Part shown: positions 4,605 to 5,455 of the stretch, piece by piece
Layout of the letters: the number at the start of each line of letters is the position of its first letter
How positions within the stretch are numbered: the first letter of the stretch is position 1
Assembly (NCBI GenBank): GCA_007133925.1
Contig: SLLU01000028.1
Coordinates: 1-5,455, forward strand
Length of the DNA stretch: 5,455 nucleotides
Reading direction: 5' to 3'
From: Candidatus Halarchaeoplasma halalkaliphilum
GTDB lineage: Archaea; Thermoplasmatota; Thermoplasmata; Halarchaeoplasmatales; Halarchaeoplasmataceae
Notes under the pieces: model-generated
The model's input: the letters and a program-made list of their open reading frames with translations, nothing else
Database searches by the model: none
What the model was told of the DNA's origin: nothing
Translations under genes and position numbers: made by a program

Positions 4605-5455
4605 ATGGAGTTCAAGATATCGCCGGTACTTAATGCGGATCGCCTCATGGACAAGGCTTACCGCAGAGCAGCCAAGGTGAGAAAGAGGGGGACTGATAAG
4701 GAAGATGGTTACAGAAAAACAGTTTCCGCCAAACTGTTAAAGATATCAAAGATACTGGAGGACACTCTGAAACGTTACGAGGAGAGCTTTCCTTCATTCG
4801 ATCAACTCCCACCGTTCTACAAGGATACCATACACATCCAGCAGGATCTGGATCGGGTTAAGAAAAGCATCGGTGCGGTGAACTGGGCCCGGAGAAAGAT
4901 CAAAGGGGCCATCATGGAGGATATGAGGAAACTGAGGAACTGCACCACCGTGGATGAGATGGAGAAGGTGCGAAAAAGCGCATACGGCCGCACATCTTCT
5001 TTTTTGAATCAGGTGAACCATGATCTCGAGTTTCTCGAGGAAGTGCGGAAGAGATTGAACTCCCTCCCGGACATACGTATGGACATGCCAACGGTGGTGG
5101 TGGCAGGGGCTCCCAACGTGGGGAAATCCCAGTTGGTATCCAGCATATCCACGGGAAAACCTAAGATCGCGGTCTATCCATTCACAACCAAAGAAGTGGG
5201 TGTTGGACATTTCTACGCCGAAGGTCTCCTCTGCCAGCTAGTAGATACCCCCGGTCTCCTTGACAGGCCTATGGAAGAGCGTAACCCCATAGAACTGCAG
5301 GCGATAAAGGCCATCGATGCCCTGGCGGATCTGCTGGTGTTCGTATACGATCCATCCGAGACGTGCGGTTACCCCATGCCCGAACAGAAGGCGCTCTTGG
5401 CGGATATCCGCGAATCATTTCAAAAAACCGAACTGATACTGGTTTACAACAAATC
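4605..5455 (+). CDS. nog1: NOG1-family GTPase (large ribosomal subunit assembly), 3' end cut off by window
   Basis: The frame is open from the ATG at 4605 to the window end, giving 283 residues. The start is firm: an in-frame TAG lies at 4584-4586 with no other start codon between. The first 160 residues are the helical NOG1 N-terminal domain (MEFKISPVLNADRLMDKAYRR at the start), rich in Lys, Arg and Glu. The GTPase domain follows: G1 GAPNVGKS (168-175), G2 with FTTKEVGVGHF (193-203), G3 DTPGLLDRPMEERNPIE (214-230), and the G4 NKxD motif beginning at 282-283, where the window stops. The ERNPIE segment after G3 is a NOG1 hallmark separating it from Obg, Era or HflX. In eukaryotes NOG1 acts in 60S subunit biogenesis; archaeal members are shorter and are presumed to act on the 50S subunit. 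Roughly the last 40-70 residues are probably missing. It diverges from the flavodoxin gene across 85 bases. Confidence 0.95.
   Translation, partial: MEFKISPVLNADRLMDKAYRRAAKVRKRGTDKEDGYRKTVSAKLLKISKILEDTLKRYEESFPSFDQLPPFYKDTIHIQQDLDRVKKSIGAVNWARRKIKGAIMEDMRKLRNCTTVDEMEKVRKSAYGRTSSFLNQVNHDLEFLEEVRKRLNSLPDIRMDMPTVVVAGAPNVGKSQLVSSISTGKPKIAVYPFTTKEVGVGHFYAEGLLCQLVDTPGLLDRPMEERNPIELQAIKAIDALADLLVFVYDPSETCGYPMPEQKALLADIRESFQKTELILVYNK

Noticed and set aside
4520..4654. N-terminal extension of the flavodoxin-like protein by 45 residues
   Set aside because: It precedes the first strand of the flavodoxin fold, resembles nothing, and would overlap the NOG1 start codon and both candidate promoters.
5025..5039. 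Two CTCGAG copies separated by three bases
   Set aside because: They lie in the NOG1 reading frame coding for Leu-Glu-Phe-Leu-Glu and are explained by codon choice; no regulatory role is suggested.
4794..5210. Minus-strand open frame of 138 codons opposite NOG1
   Set aside because: It is antisense to the NOG1 helical domain and P-loop and is His/Ser-rich without any motif, so NOG1 explains this region.
1..5455. CRISPR array, insertion sequence, tRNA or defence system
   Set aside because: I saw no spaced direct repeats, terminal inverted repeats, cloverleaf or transposase, nuclease or toxin motifs; nearly the whole window is filled by conserved housekeeping genes.

Overview
This window looks like ordinary chromosomal DNA from an archaeon, most likely a euryarchaeon of the Thermoplasmatota type (lineage confidence is low to moderate). 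Several signs support an archaeon. There is a NOG1-type GTPase without any sign of a bacterial layout. There is a SlyD/FKBP26-style long archaeal FKBP. Arg AGG/AGA and Ile ATA codons are heavily used. TATA-like boxes sit about 24-31 bases before most start codons, and most genes have no Shine-Dalgarno sequence. That last pattern points to leaderless transcripts, as known from Thermoplasma relatives and haloarchaea. Base composition looks moderate and even throughout, with no visible island, insertion sequence, tRNA, rRNA or CRISPR array.

Layout: the window opens with the C-terminal end of a PLP-dependent MalY/PatB-type aminotransferase on the plus strand (1-270). It overlaps, tail to tail by 16 bases, an IMP dehydrogenase on the minus strand (255-1691). 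Reading leftward on the minus strand from about 4519, four genes follow one another: a short flavodoxin-like protein (4040-4519), an FKBP-type chaperone with an acidic tail (3178-3972), a DEAD-box RNA helicase with a probable DbpA-like RNA-binding C-terminus (1767-3143), and the IMP dehydrogenase. Gaps between them are short (34-75 bases), but each gap holds a TATA-like element, so each gene may have its own promoter. At the right end a NOG1-family GTPase (4605 to the window end, cut off) diverges from the flavodoxin gene across 85 bases.

How the genes work together: there is no obvious single pathway. The IMP dehydrogenase serves guanine nucleotide synthesis. The helicase and the NOG1 GTPase are both plausible large-subunit ribosome assembly factors, and the FKBP is a protein-folding factor, so the core reads as a growth and translation housekeeping neighbourhood. 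The flavodoxin-like protein is a redox carrier of unknown partner. I do not see a novel defence, mobile or biosynthetic system here. The points most worth a second look are the DbpA-like domain and DEGD motif of the helicase, the altered active-site positions of the FKBP, the leaderless promoter pattern, and a perfect 10-base palindrome at the IMP dehydrogenase promoter. No gene-free stretch exceeds 85 bases.
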